This document shows positions 5,938 through 8,600 of a stretch of DNA of 8,600 bases, piece after piece. The stretch is taken from positions 1-8,600 of the forward strand of contig JAFXNY010000134.1 of assembly GCA_017529165.1 (NCBI GenBank), in the 5' to 3' direction. Numbering within the stretch: position 1 is the first letter of the stretch; the number at the start of each line of letters is the position of its first letter. The stretch is from Clostridia bacterium. Its GTDB lineage: Bacteria; Bacillota_A; Clostridia; Oscillospirales; Acutalibacteraceae. Both the position numbers and the translations under genes were made by a program. Under the pieces are notes generated by a model. That model was given only the letters and a program-made list of their open reading frames with translations, was not told the origin of the DNA and ran no database searches.

Positions 5938-7146
5938 ATGAAACTTAATTATAAGAGAACGGTACTTATAGGCTTTGCCTTTATGTCAATTCTGGCATTC
6001 TGGCAGTTCTATGACCAGGTAATACCATATATTCTCGAAAATCGCTTCGGGCTTAATACTTTTGTTACAAACGCCGTAATGTCGATTGATAATATTCTGG
6101 CACTTTTTATGCTGCCGCTTTTCGGCATGCTGTCCGATAAAACCCATACACGGCTTGGCAAACGCACACCGTATATTCTTTTTGGTACAATAGCGGCAAG
6201 CATGCTTCTTGTGCTTTTGTCATTCTTTGAAAAAAGACTTTATTTTGCAGGCTTTATGATAACGCTCATAACTTTGTTGGTTGTAATGTCAACCTACCGT
6301 TCACCTGCAGTGGCGTATATGCCGGATGTTACCGAAAAGCCGCTTCGCAGTAAGGCTAATGCGGTTATAAATCTTATAGGCTACATAGGCGGCATTTTTG
6401 CTACAGTTGTTATGATGGTACTGCTGAAAAGCGAAAAGAATGCTCAGGGCGAGAGCGTTTATAATTCATCTCAGAGCTTTACGCCCGTATTTATAATTAT
6501 TGCCGTATTTATGCTTTTGTCTGTGGTTGTTTTGGTTCTTTCGGTTAAAGAGAACAAGCTTCCGCATGTTATAGATACCGAAGAAACAGTAGAAAATACA
6601 ACAAAAGCACCGCTCGAAAGGAGTGTTAAAACAAGCTTTGCGCTAATTCTTATTTCGGTATTTTTGTGGTTTGCGGCGTATAATGCAGTTACAACCGCTT
6701 TTTCAAGATACTGCGTTGAGGTTTGGGGAGTGTCTGTCGGCAAATCGTCAGGCTATTTGCTTTTAGCCACCGTTGCGGCTATAGCGGCATTTTTACCGCT
6801 AGGCTTTTTATCGAGCAAGCTTGGCAGAAAAAAGACCGTTCTTATAGGCATTGCTCTTATGACAGTAAGCTTTGCGTTTGCAGGGCTTATAAGGCACGAA
6901 ACACCGTTTATGTATTTGATATTTGCCGCTGTAGGTATAGCTTGGGCGGCCATAAATGTAAACTCGTATCCTATGGCGGTCGAGATAGGCTCGGGCGCCG
7001 ATATAGGCAAATATACAGGTCTTTATTATACTTTTTCAATGGCGGCACAGATTGCAACACCGCTACTCTCGGGCTTTATAATCACAAATACAAGTTGGGG
7101 ATATAATATACTCTTCCCCTATGCCGTTGTTTTCTCGGCGGCATAG
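5938..7146 (+). CDS. MFS transporter of the GPH/SLC45-like type, interrupted by an in-frame TAG in the last membrane helix
   Basis: The reading frame gives 402 residues with about eleven complete membrane helices and the start of a twelfth. The N-terminus (MKLNYKRTVLIGFAFM, then FWQFYDQVIPYIL) and the helix 2-3 loop GMLSDKTHTRLGKRTPYI (63-80), an MFS motif A, are typical of clostridial sugar-cation symporter-like carriers; the weaker second-half equivalent is LSSKLGRKKT (291-300). A charged cytoplasmic loop at about 204-230 separates the halves. Substrate cannot be read from the sequence. TAG at 7144-7146 falls within helix 12 (FPYAVVFSAA, then stop); the same frame continues to TAA at 7234-7236 with a fitting C-terminus. 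The full product would be 432 residues. It may be a fresh pseudogene, a truncated but working carrier, or a sequence error. Start ATG 5938 is set by AAGGGGGA at 5926-5933. Confidence 0.9.
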   Translation: MKLNYKRTVLIGFAFMSILAFWQFYDQVIPYILENRFGLNTFVTNAVMSIDNILALFMLPLFGMLSDKTHTRLGKRTPYILFGTIAASMLLVLLSFFEKRLYFAGFMITLITLLVVMSTYRSPAVAYMPDVTEKPLRSKANAVINLIGYIGGIFATVVMMVLLKSEKNAQGESVYNSSQSFTPVFIIIAVFMLLSVVVLVLSVKENKLPHVIDTEETVENTTKAPLERSVKTSFALILISVFLWFAAYNAVTTAFSRYCVEVWGVSVGKSSGYLLLATVAAIAAFLPLGFLSSKLGRKKTVLIGIALMTVSFAFAGLIRHETPFMYLIFAAVGIAWAAINVNSYPMAVEIGSGADIGKYTGLYYTFSMAAQIATPLLSGFIITNTSWGYNILFPYAVVFSAA

Positions 7147-7236
7147 TTTATAACTATGAGCTTTGTACGCCACGGAGACTATAAACCTCAGATGAAAACG
7201 GCTATAATGGAAAATCTTTCGGGTGGTGACGATTAA
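7147..7236 (+). pseudogene. Severed C-terminus of the MFS transporter downstream of the TAG
   Basis: In the same frame as the MFS gene, 29 sense codons follow the TAG and end at TAA (7234-7236). They read FITMSFVRHGD, completing a hydrophobic helix with a basic cytoplasmic end, then a charged tail ending ENLSGGDD. This is what the C-terminus of such a carrier should look like, and frame, composition and position all agree. There is no ribosome binding site of its own, so it is not an independent gene. Confidence 0.8.
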
Positions 7237-7277
7237 ACGGAGTAAAAGCACCAACAATAATAAGGGAGAGTGAAATT

Positions 7278-8147
7278 ATGAGCAAATTAAAGGTTAAACT
7301 CGGTGCTAAAGAAATCACTATAGACCTTATTTATTATATAATAGGCTGTGCTGTTTATTCCGTTGCAGTTACATCGCTTATAACACCAAATGCGATATCA
7401 CCGGGCGGATTTACGGGTATTGCTACTGTGGTAAACTATCTTACCGGTTTTTCAACAGGACTTATATTGCTTATTCTTAATATCCCGGTTATTATTCTCG
7501 GCATACTAAAGCTCGGCGGTATATTTGTTGTAAAAACTGCAATTGCTACCGGCATCCTTTCCCTTTGTCTTGAACTCTCCGAGCGGTTTGTTCCGCAGTT
7601 TACGGTGAATAAAATATTAGCCGGCATTTTCGGCGGAATACTTATGGGCACGGGTCTTAGCCTAATTTTAAGGCGAGGGGCTACCACAGGCGGTGTTGAT
7701 ATTATCGCTACTCTTGTAAACCGAAGGTTCAGATATCTTACAGTAGGCAGAATTATTTTGGTTTCGGATATTATAGTAATCTCATTTGCCTCAATTGTTT
7801 ATAAAAACATCGAAAGCGGACTGTATTCTATCGTTGCCATTTATGCTTCTGCAAGGGTTACGGATGCCATACTTTACGGCTCGGATAAAGGCAAGATAGT
7901 TTATGCTATAACCGATAACCCCGATGAAATATGTAATAAGGTTGCACAGCGACTAGAGCGTGGCGTAACAAGGCTTTCGGCTACAGGCGGATATACAGGA
8001 GAAAATCACACAATGCTTATGTGTACCGTTCGTATAAATGAGGTCGCTGCAGTTTGCGATATAATAAGGGAAACCGATAATCACGCATTTATAGTGGTAA
8101 GCGATGCCGGCGAAATCTTAGGCGAGGGCTTCAAAAATGAAATATAA
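7278..8147 (+). CDS. YitT family membrane protein (DUF161 membrane part plus C-terminal DUF2179)
   Basis: A 289-residue protein of usual YitT length. The N-terminal two-thirds (about 15-200) holds five or six hydrophobic helices with family landmarks: LITPNAISPGGFTGIATVV (34-52), GLILLILNIPV (61-71), GGILMGTGLSLILRRGATTGGVDI (119-142), and ESGLYSIVAIYASARVTDAIL (179-199). The last 85 residues form the soluble DUF2179 domain: KGKIVYAITDNPDEI, RGVTRLSATGGYTGE and HAFIVVSDAGEILGEGF. Its function is unknown; a transporter or ligand-sensing membrane role has been suggested for the family. ATG at 7278 has AAGGGAG (7262-7268). The 41-base gap after the restored MFS stop shows no terminator or convincing promoter, so it is probably transcribed with pgeF and the MFS gene. 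A hairpin terminator begins two bases after its stop codon. Confidence 0.93.
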   Translation: MSKLKVKLGAKEITIDLIYYIIGCAVYSVAVTSLITPNAISPGGFTGIATVVNYLTGFSTGLILLILNIPVIILGILKLGGIFVVKTAIATGILSLCLELSERFVPQFTVNKILAGIFGGILMGTGLSLILRRGATTGGVDIIATLVNRRFRYLTVGRIILVSDIIVISFASIVYKNIESGLYSIVAIYASARVTDAILYGSDKGKIVYAITDNPDEICNKVAQRLERGVTRLSATGGYTGENHTMLMCTVRINEVAAVCDIIRETDNHAFIVVSDAGEILGEGFKNEI

Positions 8148-8149
8148 TA

Positions 8150-8175
8150 AAGGCGGAGTGATAACACTCCGCCTT
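8150..8175. terminator. Bidirectional hairpin terminator between the YitT gene and proS
   Basis: A perfect eleven-base-pair GC-rich stem pairs AAGGCGGAGTG (8150-8160) with CACTCCGCCTT (8165-8175) around the loop ATAA. It lies between convergent genes. The plus-strand tail has no long T run; the minus-strand tail (TATTATATTT) is more U-rich, so it may work better for proS. Position and stem strength support a terminator. Confidence 0.75.
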
Positions 8176-8208
8176 ATCTAATGTCTAACATCTATCGTCT
8201 AAAGTCTA
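8174..8208. repeat. Five-unit degenerate heptamer tandem repeat, nnRTCTA
   Basis: Consecutive seven-base units are TTATCTA (8174), ATGTCTA (8181), ACATCTA (8188), TCGTCTA (8195) and AAGTCTA (8202). The last four bases are invariant, the third is always a purine, and the first two vary freely. The unit nearest proS contains its stop codon (TAG on the minus strand at 8208-8206). On the minus strand each unit reads TAGAYnn. Confidence 0.75.
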
Positions 8209-8600
8209 ATATGCTTTTCCCCAATAAAGCATTTTATCCGCTTTTTTACCGCAACAAACACAATTGTCAGAAATTGTTTCCTGCTTGAACGGAATACACC
8301 TTGAGGTAACACCTGCAATCTCTTTTAATTTGTCCTCGCATTCACGGTTGCCGCACCACATAGCCTTTATAAAGCCGGGGCGTGTTTCGGCTGTTTCCTT
8401 CATCTCCTCAAGCGTTTTAGCGGTATATGTCATTTTCTCACGGCGCTCAAAAGCTTTGTCGTACATAGCGTCATGCGCCTGATTTAACAGTTTCGGCATC
8501 TCTTTTTCGATATCGTCAAGACTTACAATAGTCTTTCCTCCGTCAACTCTGCGAACTACTACGCACTGATTGTTTTCAATATCACGGGGACCAAGTTCAA
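8206..8600 (-). CDS. proS: Prolyl-tRNA synthetase, archaeal/eukaryotic-like type, C-terminal part (5' end outside window)
   Basis: Minus-strand frame open from the window edge to TAG at 8208-8206, giving about 131 C-terminal residues. It begins ELGPRDIENNQCVVVRRVDGGKT, the end of the anticodon-binding domain, and runs through a helix (EKEMPKLLNQAHDAMYDKAF) into the zinc-binding C-terminal domain that marks the ProS type lacking the bacterial insertion domain: MWCGNREC (a C-x4-C pair), TSRCIPF, and CVCCGKKA (C-x2-C), ending at KAY, the usual terminus. An internal ATG at 8499 is only a methionine in mid-domain, not the start. The full enzyme charges tRNA-Pro with proline in the cytoplasm. It converges on the YitT gene across a hairpin terminator. 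The gene ends with TAG, the only such terminator among normally ended genes here. Confidence 0.95.
   Translation of the reverse strand, partial: ELGPRDIENNQCVVVRRVDGGKTIVSLDDIEKEMPKLLNQAHDAMYDKAFERREKMTYTAKTLEEMKETAETRPGFIKAMWCGNRECEDKLKEIAGVTSRCIPFKQETISDNCVCCGKKADKMLYWGKAY

Noticed and set aside
6723..7106. Plus-strand open frame of 127 codons in a second frame within the MFS gene
   Set aside because: Arg/Tyr/Cys-rich product in the wrong frame of a clear membrane protein; no ribosome binding site or domain.
7144..7146. TAG as a genome-wide reassigned sense codon or pyrrolysine
   Set aside because: proS in this window ends in TAG at the exact canonical C-terminus, and no pyl gene or suppressor tRNA is visible here. 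A local nonsense change or sequence error is simpler.
7203..7208. TATAAT within the MFS tail as a promoter for the YitT gene
   Set aside because: It lies inside coding sequence (codons for Ala-Ile-Met) and no reasonable -35 element is found at the right distance.
8174..8208. CRISPR array reading of the TCTA repeats
   Set aside because: The period is seven bases with no spacers, far too short for CRISPR repeats.
8264..8482. Plus-strand open frame opposite proS
   Set aside because: It is antisense to the conserved zinc-binding C-terminus of prolyl-tRNA synthetase.

Overview
The window looks like a chromosomal segment of an AT-leaning Gram-positive anaerobe of the class Clostridia, probably an uncultured gut lineage of the Oscillospirales/Ruminococcaceae type. 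This is inferred from gene content: an Lrp/AsnC regulator joined to a class I/II aminotransferase, a Wzz / BY-kinase / PHP-phosphatase set, a clostridial GPH-like MFS carrier, a YitT protein and an archaeal-type prolyl-tRNA synthetase. Purine-rich Shine-Dalgarno sites and two TTG starts fit this. No insertion sequence, phage gene, CRISPR array, tRNA or rRNA is visible, and the region is gene-dense with no gene-free stretch above 300 bases.

Layout. (1) Bases 1-2835, plus strand: the C-terminal part of an Lrp/AsnC regulator overlaps an aminotransferase by ATGA, followed closely by lemA and by a TPM-domain (YgcG-like) exported protein with a TTG start and a glycine-rich tail. (2) Bases 2843-4383: a good sigma-A-type promoter leads into a Wzz-like membrane modulator and a BY-type tyrosine kinase that overlap by one base. 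An intrinsic terminator follows. (3) Bases 4400-8147: the PHP tyrosine phosphatase, pgeF (TTG start inside the phosphatase gene), an MFS carrier and a YitT membrane protein, closely packed and probably co-transcribed. A hairpin terminator then separates them from (4) the convergent C-terminal part of proS on the minus strand.

How the genes work together: the Wzz, kinase and phosphatase genes form a complete tyrosine-phosphorylation switch of the kind that controls capsule or exopolysaccharide export. No glycosyltransferase, flippase or polymerase gene is next to them, so they may act in trans. The neighbouring pgeF and LemA/TPM genes also concern the envelope, but any link is inference.

Most notable observations: the MFS carrier is interrupted in its last membrane helix by an in-frame TAG, with a family-like C-terminus continuing for 29 codons in the same frame. 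The stretch just beyond the proS stop codon is a five-unit degenerate heptamer repeat (nnRTCTA) that puts TAG in all three minus-strand frames. I found no convincing undescribed multi-gene system; most of the window is ordinary housekeeping and envelope gene content.
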